64,000 bases of DNA from Pseudovirgaria hyperparasitica (Eukaryota > Ascomycota > Dothideomycetes > Acrospermales > Acrospermaceae). The notes under the pieces were generated by a model that had not been told where the DNA came from, searched no databases, and saw nothing but the letters and a program-made list of their open reading frames with translations. Location of the stretch: positions 1-64,000 of the forward strand of contig NW_022985554.1 in NCBI RefSeq assembly GCF_010093815.1. Reading direction: 5' to 3'. Below are positions 11,819 through 24,437 of the stretch, one piece after another. Position 1 is the stretch's first letter. Each line of letters starts with the position of its first letter. Position numbers and translations under genes: made by a program.

Positions 11819-13675
11819 CCTGTTCGGTGTATACGAATGAATTGTGTAGCGACAGAGACTCAGGAACTGACCACGCTTAGATGACCATGTCCTCCGTGGT
11901 GGTACAGCTGACGGCAGAAAGCTGGGTTGCCTACCTAATTACCTAGTACCACTGCCACCACCTTCTTGCTACGACCCACTTTATTGACCGGAACGCTGAG
12001 CTTGGTGATTGGTCTATGGCTGAGGCAGCACATCAGGCTTTCATCCCGCCCCGTTCTTCTCAGAAGCAATATCTACGAGGTTTGAGCATGGTTATGTTCC
12101 AAGGCGTCGAGTTTTGGCAACAAAGATAATATGTACGAGCCATGCGGATCGAGACCCAAGTTCTGTGATCTAGCGTTCGAGTTCATGTGTTCGATCTATT
12201 GCATGGGTAGGCAACCGGGGGAAGTGGACGGTGTGTATGGGGAACCAGGAACACAACAGACCGAGAAATGGATGGCGTCTATGGCCGTGTTTATCTCGGC
12301 ACTTAATTGAACTAAGCACAGGGCAGTGGACCCTAAGCACCAGGCGCACTACACTTGGACGAGCTTAAAGCTCGCAACGCCTCGGCACGTCCGCAGTGTG
12401 CAGGGAGCACGTGCCAGGCGTTCCTTATTTCACGATAAATGGAGCAACAGAGTAAGCCATCAGCAGGAGGTACTATAGGTACTCTAGTATCATGTAACTA
12501 CATAGTACTTCTTCGAGGCAGCGTGTCGACTTCTGTAACGTACCGGACCGCCAAGTCTATCTTCGTCTTGCTTCTCGTGTTCTCGCAAAGCTCCGTATCA
12601 GCACTCACACTCCAAAGTGGTTACGCACTTTTCAAAACGAGCCTTGCGCGTGGAGAAGTATTGGGATCGCCGTCCCGCTCCCATGTTACGAGCCGTCGCT
12701 TCTCAGCCCTGTATATTCCTGTTCCCCGGAGACCAGGCTGTATTGAAGCTGAGACGCCCTGAATTGGAAAGCTGATAGTATATGTACATACTAACGACAG
12801 CATTACCTTACTCCGGAACCGAGATTTTCTCGGAAGTGACCAGGAAGTACAATCAACAAATGACGTGTCTGGTTCTGGTTCGATGTCGTACTCGGATACA
12901 TCATACAGTGACCTGCGCCTGCACTTGTCCAAGGTTTGCCGCTGCGGGCACGTCGATCACTAGGTATCCTGGTCCTGATCCATACTGCCGTGGGCGTGTT
13001 GACATTAGCTGCAGCTGCACCTGTTACTAATGCTGCAGATATGAGAAATGAGCTTGCGGGGTGCCGCGGAATATGAATGAATGAACAAGATGAATTCTAG
13101 CTATGGTTATGTCGTGGCATTGCGAGGCGGACAAGCTCCGGCACATGTTTGTACCTGGGTCTCGGCCTGCTCTTGTTTTTCATAATCTGAATGAGGAAGG
13201 TCACTCGCTTACTGCAGCAGTTCTCCCTCCAGGCTCAGTGTTTGGGCACGTCCGAGACATAATCTAATCATGGGAGCTTGCTGATAGTCTATCGTTCCAC
13301 TATGCGACAGCATACGACCAACATACGACCAGCATAGCATATGAGACTGGGTCAGGTTCTAGTATCAGCTACTATTTCACCGCCCCATCGGATCGCTGAG
13401 AGACAAAATGCGAATGTGCGACGTAGATCGTGTCATGCTCCAAGTTTATTCGCTGTTAACATGGGATATGATATAGAGACAACGTACGAAATCTAATAAT
13501 GTCTGTCTGGAATGATGTATTATTTTTAAATGCTTTTACATGGCCATCTGGAACAGAGGCTTGGTGTTCAAAATATCACAACATGGATGGAGTCGAATGT
13601 GTATAGGTCATCTCGGATACGAACATTCTTCAGGTTTCATTGGACCGCTGCGTTAAGTCATTGCCGTGCCTGCCT
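11819..13675. other. Intergenic with weak coding-like pieces
   Basis: About 1.9 kb. On the minus strand at about 13020-12620 two short stretches look protein-like (a 37-codon ATG frame containing YLVIDVPAAANLGQVQAQV, and an overlapping frame with YDVSEYDIEPEPDTSF). They could not be joined into one frame with plausible splice sites. They may be the remains of a broken gene. Nothing else was seen. Confidence 0.4.
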
Positions 13676-14643
13676 CTATTTTCCGACCTTGGAAGCGATG
13701 AAGTTTACAACGTCGCCATTGTACTTTGTCATATAGCTATGGTGGCCCTGGTTTCCGTTGTTTGGCATGTAGCTGCAGCATTGCTCATCGTAATAATCGC
13801 AATAGCTGCGCATGGCTTTAGCGAAGGGCGCGCATCCCAAGTTCACAAAGCGGGGGAGGTACTATGGGGAAATTATCAGTCTTAGCCGCAGTATAAGGAG
13901 TTTGAAGCTGTCGCAGAACGCCAACAATTTGCAATTGAGAACAAGACAGAGGTCGGGTGGAAGAGACAAAGAGTTAGACTTACACCAACGCCGTTGGTAC
14001 AATTGCCGACGTTCCAAGGCTGGTTTGGGGCATGTGTTTCGTCTCCATATGCGACAATCGCGGCCACTGCGCTTTGTTAGAATATCTCCAGGCGAGAAGA
14101 AGTATAGACACTTACCATTCTTGTTGTATTTCGAGTCCATTGCTGTTATTGGAATCGTGCCAATCTGCCCGGTTCCACAGATGGCGTCCATAACGGCAAC
14201 TGCTCCCTGGAAGAAGAAGGTTGCGTCAAAATCAACTACGTTACATGATCGTGGGTACTGGAAAGACTGGACGGGTCTCAGCTTACCAAGGAGTAGCCCA
14301 TGAGCGAGATCTTAGAGTCGGGGCAGCTGGCAGCATAATCGGCAACGTATTGCTGGAGCATTGCAGAACCATTGTGCGCAGCAGCGAGTTTGTTCGAGTT
14401 TGTGAAGTCGTACCTCAGGCCGAGCACTGTCGAACCTGGAAGACGGCGGTACAAGTCGTCGGATAATTGATACAATACATTCAATGGCGATGGGTCACCA
14501 TCATCTGCTAAGCTCTCGCCTCTTAAGAAAATGCCATGAACGGCGCCGGCCGGGGCACACTTCGCTGCAGCGGTCTGCTGTGCGACTGAAGGCACGCTTA
14601 GGAGGCCGAGGGCAATGGTGATGGTGCTCGCAACGGAGAACAT
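13676..14643 (-). CDS. Cutinase / acetylxylan esterase family (CE5) secreted esterase
   Basis: Four exons on the minus strand, 14643-14287, 14206-14116, 14066-13984 and 13861-13676, join in frame (introns 80, 49, 50+72=122 nt; all GTAAG donors) to about 238 aa. The start at 14643 is the first ATG and opens a signal peptide (MFSVASTITIALGLLSVPSVA). The CE5 serine hydrolase fold is marked by the nucleophile elbow GYSLGAV (Ser118, split by intron 1), the conserved AYGDETH strand, NPWNVG-like PWNVGNCTNGVG, an Asp in the YCDYYDEQCC segment (199-202), and a His in NQGHHSYM (217-218). Paired Cys residues match the family disulfides. The usual length of the family is about 220-240 aa. It would hydrolyse cutin or acetyl side chains of plant polymers outside the cell. 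Confidence 0.87.
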
Positions 14644-16279
14644 TTTGAATGGCGGTGGCAGGGTGCAATCAGAGAGCAATCAGGGACCTGTGGAGCAGAC
14701 GTGAAAATGGCGTTGAACTGTCAGTGTGCGGTGATAGCAATACTGTAGATTTAGGTATTAGATTGTAGGCATTAGATTTTCCTGATTCTAGTAATTAACC
14801 CATGCGCGACTGTCACCGGTGCTCACTTCGAAGCCCCATAATTATTAACGCATAATAGTGCCGATCTAGGTGATGGAGGTGGCGTGCTCTAAGTCACGCC
14901 CAAAGGCAAAAGCAGTGTGATTACCTATGGACCACGGCAGAAGCCATGATAAGACAGACTCGGCGTACTGCAAAGATGCAGACCCTGAGGCTTGAGGCAG
15001 TGCAATGGGGTTTGCAGATGCCAGACATACGGAGAGCATCTTGAACGAACCATTATAATGTCAATGAGTGAACGCGATTTTGTCTTGAACGATACCGCCC
15101 AGAGTCAATTGGCCTCGGTCGAGCGAGCGGTCGGCACTATTGCTCTCATCATTAGAAGAACCTGAACCTGATGGTGCAGGAGGCCGCCGGCGACGAAGAC
15201 ACAGAGCAAGCTATAGGGCGCACGCTAAGCAGCCTATTAGCGGAACTGCACATATCTCGTTCTCCTTATTTCAAGATATCCTTTGCCTGCCATTCCATCT
15301 CAGTGCCCCTCGCTGCTTCTCCCATTCACCTTGCCTATGTCATGTGGAGAAGTGGTCATGCCACTTTGGCGCAACCATGGATCAAGCCTCTTCGTATTTC
15401 TCTCAAATCCCCTTTTCCCCTTCCCCCGATTTCTCCAGTTCTCCAATTTTCCTTTTCTTCTTTTCGCCTAGATAGCAGTGCTGGAACCTATGATGATAAG
15501 GAGTTCGTGATTTGCCACATTTTGTCTGTTCCTCGAGTCGGCGGATCCTCTGATTGGCAGCCTCCGATGAGCATTCAAGCCACATTTAGTATCAACAGCA
15601 CCAGATCGGCATTCAAGGCGTCCGGGTTCTCGTTTCCGTGGAGAGGTGCTCCTCGGCATCCCGAAGGCCCGGATACACACATGGGAGTCACAGCGGTCAG
15701 ACGGGCACAAGCAATAGGGGTACTACGCAGTGCCTCCCAGGGCCACTGCCAAGGATGCGGCGTTCACAAGGAGACTCGCGGCAGTAGCAGATAGACTCCG
15801 ATGCCAGGATGATAGATGCGTAAGGCCCAGTCGATTGAGATCTTAGATGCTGCATCTGCAGCACCAAATAGTGGTCAACAAAAAGACATGAGCTCTCGAT
15901 TCTGGAAAGATGAGACATCGAACGATCAGGACAAAGTTAGACATTGTATATTGCATATTACTGCCATGCAGATGGTTTGATAAATGAATGTAAAATCGAT
16001 AGACCAAGTTCGATATTCGCAGCATCAGTACAAGGAACGCTCCTTGTTCGTTTGTTGTTATTCGAACCTTGGGGATCCACGTCCAAGGGCCCCACCGCAC
16101 AGACTCCGAGAAACTCCACTATGCCATATCCATACTTGGCGCTCTTACCCTTGCAGGTTATCAAGGGTGTATCCCTTCACCCTCCCTGTACCTGCACCTG
16201 CACTTACCTGCTTGCGCTTACTTGCGCTTGCGCTTGCAATTACTTGCAACCCGAGGTCAGCCCATTCGTCCTCGCTCTA
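14644..16279. other. Intergenic, no gene recognised
   Basis: About 1.6 kb between the cutinase start and the FSH1 hydrolase stop. It contains pyrimidine-rich tracts (about 15400-15475) and repetitive cctgcacctgcacttacctgc-like sequence near 16190-16250. A 207-codon + frame at 15171-15794 has no recognisable motif. Confidence 0.45.
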
Positions 16280-17283
16280 CTAGCTCTCCTCCACAGATGA
16301 TCCATCTCTGACATTCTCTATCATTTCTCGCACCGCGTCGGCCAGCTCGTGTATCACCATACCACCTCTAGGGATAGTATGGCCCTTGCCTGTATCGAAG
16401 AGCTTGGCAGTGTTGTCGTCACAGAGATTATACAGCGCTACCGCCCCGTTCTTGTATGGATCTGCTCTAAATTAGCTTCCGCATGGTAAACACGAAGCAG
16501 AGCTTACCGTTTGCGCCAATGACGTGCAACGATGGGATATCAATCCGAAAATCACTTTCGTCGCTGAGTACCGGCATCGAGTCTGCCCCTAAAGGCGGCC
16601 AGCCCGTAAAAAAGATGGCGCATTTAATTCGCCTCTGTCGTCCGCTTTCGACATGTCTTCTTATCTCGTCCATAATCAGCGTCGATCCCAGACACGAGCC
16701 TTCACTGTAGCCAACGATGCCCTCGATCTCTGGGTCGTCTTCTAGGACTCGATGAAGCAGTTCCAGTACTGATCGTGTGCTGTCGATGATAATGTCGTTT
16801 GTGTCCGCGTCTCTGCCACCAAGGAGGAGTTTTCTCATGACATCCTCAGGAGTGTCTCCCGTGGGCAGACTTCGGATACGTTCGAGTAGTCCTAGTGCTC
16901 CAAGTCCACCATCGGTCAACCATCGGTAATGAGGACCAATCCCGAAGTATGTTTCGAAGCCCTAGTGTAATGCATGTGAGTTTACGTTTCTTGGCAGGGC
17001 TCTAGTTGGGGCTTCGACATCTCTTACATGTGGTGGGTCAACCTCTACAGGTGCGTTCATGTAACGAAACGATGCAGCGTGATCCTGCGCTAAATCTTTT
17101 TCTAGCGGTGCTGTTGGGCGTCAGACTTGTGTCTTCTCGAACTCGATACAACACTGATTACCGAGCTGGATACTGAAGTTCTTTTGATGTTATGTTAGCA
17201 TACCTATCGCACGATATAGGATTCTTGATTCCAAAACCTACGTCCGTATTGCCAATGGATCCATGAAGACAGAGGAACTTCAT
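16280..17283 (-). CDS. FSH1-family serine hydrolase (candidate trans-acting PKS thioesterase)
   Basis: Five exons on the minus strand, 17283-17242, 17180-17162, 17110-17028, 16961-16508 and 16461-16280, join in frame over introns of 61, 51, 66 and 46 nt into about 259 aa. The first exon, MKFLCLHGSIGNTD, is the hallmark start of the FSH1 alpha/beta hydrolase family (PF03959). Then come APVEVDPPHGFETYFG, the nucleophile elbow GYSEGS (Ser134), CAIFFTGWPP, LHVIGAND (Asp200) and GKGHTIPR (His227), completing a Ser-Asp-His triad. LovG and related enzymes that release products from highly reducing PKSs belong to this family. Here the gene is divergent from such a PKS, which itself lacks a release domain, so a product-release or editing role is a fair inference. 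A general esterase remains possible. Confidence 0.9.
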
Positions 17284-17739
17284 TCTTGATCACCTCTGAT
17301 AGCACGTATGACTCTGATACATGTGTCGCTTGAAGGTTTAAACTTGTCGGGGTGACTCGATGATTAAAATATCTTCTGCCGCCTTCATATAAAACCTTGT
17401 ATGTGTTGTCCCCCCCTCCCCCCTCCACTGCCTGGTAACGCTACTCTGGGAATTGGTCCGGGCTTGCCAGACCTTGCCACGACGCCTGTCCACTTCGGGT
17501 ACTCCATCTACTATCTTTTGCCTAGGATCTTGTTTGTCGATCACTACTTAGCTTCATGGATAAAGCTATCCATACCCCTTGTGGTGCCCTCGGAGCTTCA
17601 CATGTGTCCGTACACTTCTCATCATTCTTTGCTCTTGATATAGTTGAATTAACATTTATTGGCATATCTTCATGTTGGTTGAGTAACACTGTAACCATTC
17701 CCTGCGTTCATCGCACCCTCTCCCAATCGTCCCATCACA
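17284..17739. promoter_or_regulatory. Shared divergent promoter of FSH1 hydrolase and PKS
   Basis: 456 bases separate the two start codons. The stretch contains a strong C/T tract (about 17408-17428, ccccccctcccccctcc) and an inverted CCAAT element (attgg at about 17451). Such a short head-to-head arrangement would let one set of sites control both genes. No specific transcription factor site can be assigned from sequence alone. Confidence 0.5.
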
Positions 17740-20700
17740 ATGGCAACCAAGATCGCCGTCATTGGTTACGCATGTCGTCTACCTGGCCAAGTGTCAACGC
17801 CAGAGGATCTCTGGGAGCTTTGCACTCGTGGCCGGAGTGGGTGGTCTGAAATACCGAAAGATCGAATGAGTGTGGATGCCTTCCATCACCCGAATCCCTC
17901 CAAGGCCGGCGCGTTCAATCCTAAAGGTGGCTACTTTCTCAAGCCAGAAGACTATGAGCGCTTTGACGCGTCTTTCTTCAACCTCACACCAGCCGAAGCA
18001 ATTTCACTGGATCCACAGCAGCGACTTCTTCTAGAATGCACGTTCGAGGCGCTCGAGAGCGCTGGCATTCCTCGAGAGCAGATTGCTGGACGTGATGTGG
18101 GCGTTTACATTGGGGGTAATTTTTCAGATTATGAATTAAGAAATGTGCGAGACTTGGAAACCTCTCCCATGCATCAGGCCACTGGTTGTGCTCCAGCAAT
18201 GCAGTCGAATCGCATATCTTACTTCTTTGACCTTCGAGGCCCAAGTTTGACAATCGACACCGCATGTTCGGGAAGTCTCGTCGCACTGCATCATGCCGTA
18301 CGAAGTATACAATCCGGGGAAACCACTGAGGCCATCGTTGGTGGATCTCGTATGAACCTTCTTCCAGATTACTTCGTCACAATGTCCATGTCTCAGCTCT
18401 TCAATGACACTGGGAAGACATTTGCTTTCGATGAACGTGCAAACTCCGGGTTTGCGCGGGGTGAGGGTGCTGGTGTGGTTCTCCTGAAACCACTCGACGC
18501 AGCGATCCGAGATCGTGACCCGATTCGCGCCGTCATCTGTGGTACTGGAGCCAACCAAGATGGTAGAACGCAAGGAATCACGAATCCAAATGGAGATGCG
18601 CAACGGGACCTCATCAAAAGAGTGTATCAGGAAGCTGGGCTAGACCCAAAGCTCGTTGGGTTTGCCGAAATGCATGGTACTGGTACTAAAGTCGGAGATC
18701 CAATCGAGGCACGCTCTGTGCACGAGGCACTGGCAATACACCGATCACCGCAGGATCCGCTCTACATCGGCAGGTAAGTAAATCTAAGTTTTCTCCGAGA
18801 CCAATACTGACCCTAGGACCCTGTAGTGCCAAATCAAACGTTGGACATCTGGAGGGTGCAAGTGGCATCGTCTCACTCATCAAAGCAGCTATGATGCTGG
18901 ACAAGGAGCTGGTTCTACCTAATACGAACTTTCGCAAAGCAAACCCTGCCATACCCATGCAGGATTGGAACATGAAAGTTCTCACATCGACCAGGCCATG
19001 GCCACGTGGTAAGAAGTACGTTTCCATCTCGAACTATGGGTTTGGAGGAGCAAATGCCCATGCTGTGTTGGAACGTCCACCTTTGGACCGGAACGACAAG
19101 CCGCAAGTCGATGCAGATTCAATACCGGACCCAAGGACAAAGCTTTTCACCATATCTGCAAACGACAAAGAGTCATTACAAGCTCGTGTTAAGGACCTGG
19201 GGGTTTACTTTGAGCAACGTCCGGAAGTGTTTGAGAAGATGCACGCATCGAATGTTGCCTACACATTGGGCTCAAAACGATCCCATCTAGCTTATCGTCT
19301 CGCCGTTTCTGCCAACTCTTTGGACGAGCTCGGGATGAAGCTTGCACAAGTTAGACTTACATCCTCGAAGGTGCTCAAACAGCCAGTCATCGGCTTTGTA
19401 TTCACCGGTCAGGGCGCTCAGTGGGCACAGATGGGCGTAGGCCTTATGAATATATATCCAGCATACTCTGCAGCCATTACAAGAGCTGACAGATACCTCA
19501 AGCAGATCGGTGCAGATTTTTCGCTCATAGAAGAACTGCAGAAATCTCCTCAGTCCTCTCGTATCAATTCACCGGACCTCAGTCAGCCCGCTTGCACTGC
19601 TGTTCAGATAGGACTCGTCGACCTGTTCAAGTCCTGGGGTATTTGTCCTTCGACAGTTGTAGGCCACAGCTCAGGGGAAATTGGTGCTGCGTATGCTGCT
19701 GGCGCTTATAGCGCTGACGACGCCATGGCCATGGCGTACCAGCGCGGCATGATGACTTTGAAACTCAAGAAGATGTTTCCGTCATTGAAGGGTGGGATGA
19801 TCGCCATCGGTGCGAGCGCCCAAAAAACGAAAGCATATATTGACAAAATCAAAAAGGCTTATTTGACAATTGCATGCATCAATAGCCCTACTAGTGTGAC
19901 CGTCTCAGGGGATGCTACTGCGATTTCACAGCTTCATGACCTCTTGGACGAGGACAGTGTCTTCAACAGAATCCTCAAAATCGACGTTGCTTATCACTCA
20001 GAACATATGGCTCGCGTATCTGAACAATACCTCGCAGCCATAGCAGACCGGGTACCAGCGAACTCTTTGACGGCCAAATTCTACTCCTCTGTCCATGGTC
20101 GTGAGGTGGAGGCTTCCGAGCTTGGTCCAGAGTACTGGGTCAGGAACCTTGTTTCTACGGTGCTATTTCCCAACGCATTAATACCCATGTGTACGGGGGA
20201 TAGCAAGCCAGATATACTGATCGAAATGGGTCCTCACTCCGCACTAAAAGGCCCAATTAAAGATACTTTGAAGAGTCTTGGCCCTTCCAGCGTTAAGATT
20301 GAGTACTCTGCAAGTGTTCTTCGAAACACTAGCGCCGTAGAGTCTGTTCAGGATGCTGCGGGTGCTGCGTACGTCAAGGGCGCGGTCCTCGACATGTATG
20401 CAATCAACTTTCCCAGCACAGGGGCAAAGTACAATTCGCTCCTGACCGACCTCCCTCGCTACCCATGGCAGCGCTCAACGTCGTATTGGCACGAATCTAG
20501 AATTCCAGACAAACACAAGTCAAGAAGTGGAAAGCGGAATGACGTACTCGGCGTTCTCGCCAACTATTCGAATGATCTAGAGCCAACGTGGAGAAACATT
20601 ATTAGGTTGGACGATGTGCCCTGGTTACGACATCACAAGATGCAGGGAATGCCCGTATTTCCCATGGCTGGCTATCTATCCATGGCCGTCGAAGCAGCCC

Positions 20701-23700
20701 AACAACGAGCAGATGACCGTAAAGTGGCATTTGACACCTTCGAGTTACGCGAGGTAGTTGTCGGCTCAGCTTTAATATTTCAGGATGGGGTGGACACGGA
20801 GGTCACAATAACGCTTCGCCCGTTCAGTGACGCCTCAAGGGGGCAATCGGACACATGGGACGAATTCAAGATCTGCTCATACGAATCGAAGCGCGGGTGG
20901 GCCCAACACTGCCGAGGACTTGTCCGGGTAAATGACTCCGAGAAACACAAAGATCGAACGGTCGCTGTCGACGCCTCGATGCATGAGGCAGCGGCAAGGA
21001 GCCAATTCGATCACGCAGCTGCTTTGGCAACAAAACCTGTCGACGAAGACGCTATGTACGCCAGAATTGACGCAGTAGGAGCTGGTTACGGTAGCACTTT
21101 CCAAGGCCTGCGTCAATGCTACACAGGGGCCCACCACAGTCGTGGTAACATCTTTGTACGAGATACTCGAAGCATAATGCCCAAAGAACACGAGCCTACC
21201 CTCATCATTCACCCATCTCTGCTCGATATTTTCCTACACCTCACTTGGCCTATCCTCGGTGCTGCAGGAGACAATTTCGAGACCCTATACATGCCCACAG
21301 TAGTGCAATCAGTCAAGATTGGCCGTGATGTAGTGCACATTCCAGGAGAGTACTTATCTGTTTGGTGCGCTGGAGACCCAGATCTCTCCAATCCCAAGCC
21401 GACTACATTCGAAATTTGTGCAGCTAGAGCAGGCGATCTTGGAAACCCAGTGATCAAATTCGACGGATTTGTTATGACGCCAATCAGGGACTCTGGTGCA
21501 GCTGATAAGTCTCTCGTGAGAAAACTTTGCTATAAGCTCGTCGAGCAGCCCTTTATAGCCCCGATTCCAATCAGTCAGAAGAGTGAGATGAATGGTCAAC
21601 ACCATAATGGCATCAATGGACACGTATATAGCAATGGCCACGCGAATAGCGTCAACGGTAATATCTCTGATGATGAGCTAGCAGACAGCGGTATCGGCAC
21701 GCCGATTGAACAACCAAATATCCTCATCCTCCAGATTGGTGAAAACGACAAGCTTGCTGAGGATCTAGCCGGCGCCATCAACTTCTCGACTGGTTCGCGA
21801 CCTCCGATTCGGACTGTCGGCAAGACGTACTGCTCCAATAAGCGCCTTGTCATCCTTGAAACGGCCACGAAGTCACTACGCACGATCGAGCAAGCTGAGT
21901 TTGATAGCCTTAAGCAAGCTCTATTAACTGCTAAGGACGTACTGTGGGTTTACTCTCGCGACTTTCCAGAGTCGAGCATGAGTGTCGGTATGCTCCGCTC
22001 GATTCGCTCGGAAAATTCGCATAGAATCGCGATACTGGGTGTTGAAGACATTGAGTTAAAGTCGAACTGGCCTTCCAGGTCGATCATGCGAACTCTGGAT
22101 GCCCTGTGGTTCGCCGAGTATGAAAAACCCGTGGAAGATCTAGAGTTCGTGGCTAAAGATGGCGCACTATTCGTGCAACGAGTCGAGGAAGACAATCTTA
22201 TGAATCAATTCGTCAGTAACGAGAATGGCGCTACCATTCTTGAAAAGCAGTCGTTTGAACAAGCGGATAGAAGACTGAAGATGCAGATCGGTAGCTATGG
22301 GGCTCTTGATAGTATCCACTGGGTGGACGACATTCCTGTTGCCCTTGGGGATGGCGACGTCGAAATCGAAGTTAAAGCTTCTGGTGTCAACTTCAAGGAT
22401 ATCGTGGTCTGTATGGGACAGCTCAGTCAACCGTACATCGGCGTCGAGTGCAGTGGTATCATTTCTGCAGTTGGCAAGAACGTGACCAGCGTCAGGATCG
22501 GACAGAGAGTCATGGCTCAAGTCGAAGGCGCATATTCAACCTACGCACGCTGCCCTGCGACGAGTGTTCATCCTATCCATGAAGGCATGACTTTTGAACA
22601 AGCAGCGACTATACCGGTCGTATTCTGCACGGCATACTATGCACTGTTCGACCTCGGCCGGCTACAAAGAGGTGAGAAAGTGTTGATACACGCTGGCGCT
22701 GGCGGTGTAGGGCAGTCTGCTATCATGCTTGCGAAAATGGTCGGCGCCGATATCTACACAACTGTGGGTAGCCGAGATAAGAAGAAATTCTTGATGGACC
22801 AGTATAATCTTCCCGAAGATCGCATCTTCTACAGCAGAGATACCTCCTTCGCAACAGACATTCGCAGGGCAACCGGCGGGTATGGTGTAGATGTTGTCTT
22901 GAACTCTTTGGCTGGTGACATCCTCCACGACACCTGGGGCCTACTCGCGCCCTTTGGTCGCTTTTGTGAGATTGGCAAGGCCGACATTACCAGGAATAGT
23001 CGCCTGGACATGATGAAGTTCGAGTATAACTGTTCTTTCAACTCAATCGATCTGACCAAGGTGGCATCTTACAAGCCTCAACTTATGCAACGTTTGCTCG
23101 CAGACGTCTGTGGTCTGATGAGCAAAGGAATTATCTCTCCCATATCGCCTGTCAAGATCTACTCTATTTGCGAAACTGAATTGGCTTTCAGAGCTTTGCA
23201 AAGTGGCAAAGCTATGGGTAAGCTTGTTGTCGTTCCTCATCCAACTGATACTATTCTTGTAAGTACCCTCTGATACTTCGTTTTCGTAGGTTCTCATCAG
23301 ATCCAGGCGTCCAAACGAAAAGTTGGCGACAATATCCTCCATGCTGATGCTACGTATGTCATCATTGGCGGTACAGGTGGTCTCGGCCGTAGTCTCGCGA
23401 AGTGGATGTCGTCAAAAGGTGCCCGCAACATCGTCCTTACATCTCGAAGCGCAACTATCAACGCCCGGATCCAAGCCCTGATGGACGATCTCGAGCCAAG
23501 CGGAACAAGAATTCTGGTTCAAAAATGCGATGTAGCCGACAAGGCATCCCTCGAGAATCTCATATTCACAGGCCTCGGATCCCTCCCCCCTATTCGCGGC
23601 GTCGTTCATGGTGCTATGGTCCTTCGAGATACTCTCTACGAGCAAATGTCTCTTGCAGACTTTCACGCCGTAACAACTTGCAAAGTTGATGGCGCTCTTA

Positions 23701-24437
23701 ATCTTGCCTCAATTCTCTCTTCCTCGCCCCTCGACTTCTTCATCGCCCTCTCCTCTATTGCCGGTGTTATTGGAAACCGCGGTCAGGCCGCCTATGCTGC
23801 CGCAAACGTCTTCTTGGATTCATTCATGGCGCACCGTCGAGCTCAGGGTCTGCCTGGTGTCTCCATTGATCTGACTGCCGTTTCCAACGTCGGTTACCTA
23901 GCCGATGGGAGCGCCGCGCGCCGAGAGGAAGTGCTCAAGAACATAGGCGGCTCAACAATCGATAAGGCAGAAGTGCTAGCCATTTTTTCGGCAGCTGTCA
24001 CGGGTGAGATTACTCGTACATGCGCAGGACAATGCATCACCGGCCTAGCCACAAATGACTCTACAAGTTTTTGGCTCGAAGACAATAAATTCAAGTCTCT
24101 GCGCGAAGCCGTTCAACAGACTTCAGGGTCGGCTGGCTCATCAGGTGTTGCGGTCGCACTATGTAAAGTGCTGCGTACATCGGCAAGCAAAGACGATGCG
24201 AAGCAAGCATTCTACTCGGCACTCGCAGCCAAGTTGGGGGCTGTACTGGTGGTCCCTGAGGATGCGATCGAGCCGACGCACACATTGAAGAGTTTGGGCT
24301 TGGACAGCCTGGTTGCGATAGAGATCCGTAACTGGATTGGGCGAGAAACTGAAGTGAATGTGCAGGTCCTGGAGTTGTTGACGAGTGGAAGCATCATGAG
24401 TTTGGTGGAGCTGGTGTTGAAGAAGATGGGAATTTGA
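17740..24437 (+). CDS. Highly reducing type I polyketide synthase (KS-AT-DH-ER-KR-ACP)
   Basis: Exons 17740-18773, 18827-23258 and 23301-24437 (introns 53 and 42 nt) join in frame to about 2200 aa. KS (about 1-430) has the triad Cys176 in DTACSGS, His312 in MHGTGT and His352 in SNVGH. AT (about 535-850) starts FVFTGQGAQW with Ser626 in GHSSGE. DH (about 915-1240) has His948 in HKMQGMPVFP and Asp1145 in HPSLLD. A linker rich in Asn, Gly and His (about 1265-1290) and a pseudo-KR region follow. ER (about 1500-1815) has AGAGGVGQSA for NADPH. KR (about 1840-2020) has GGTGGLG and an intact Ser-Tyr-Asn set in ALSSIAG..AAYAAAN. ACP carries the phosphopantetheine Ser2158 in LGLDSL. There is no C-methyltransferase core and no thioesterase, so release must be by another protein. 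All catalytic residues seen are intact. It should build a reduced, unmethylated chain. Confidence 0.96.

Noticed and set aside
15171-15794. 207-codon plus-strand frame with ATG
   Set aside because: No family motif, low-complexity pyrimidine-derived segment in its middle, no splice or promoter context.
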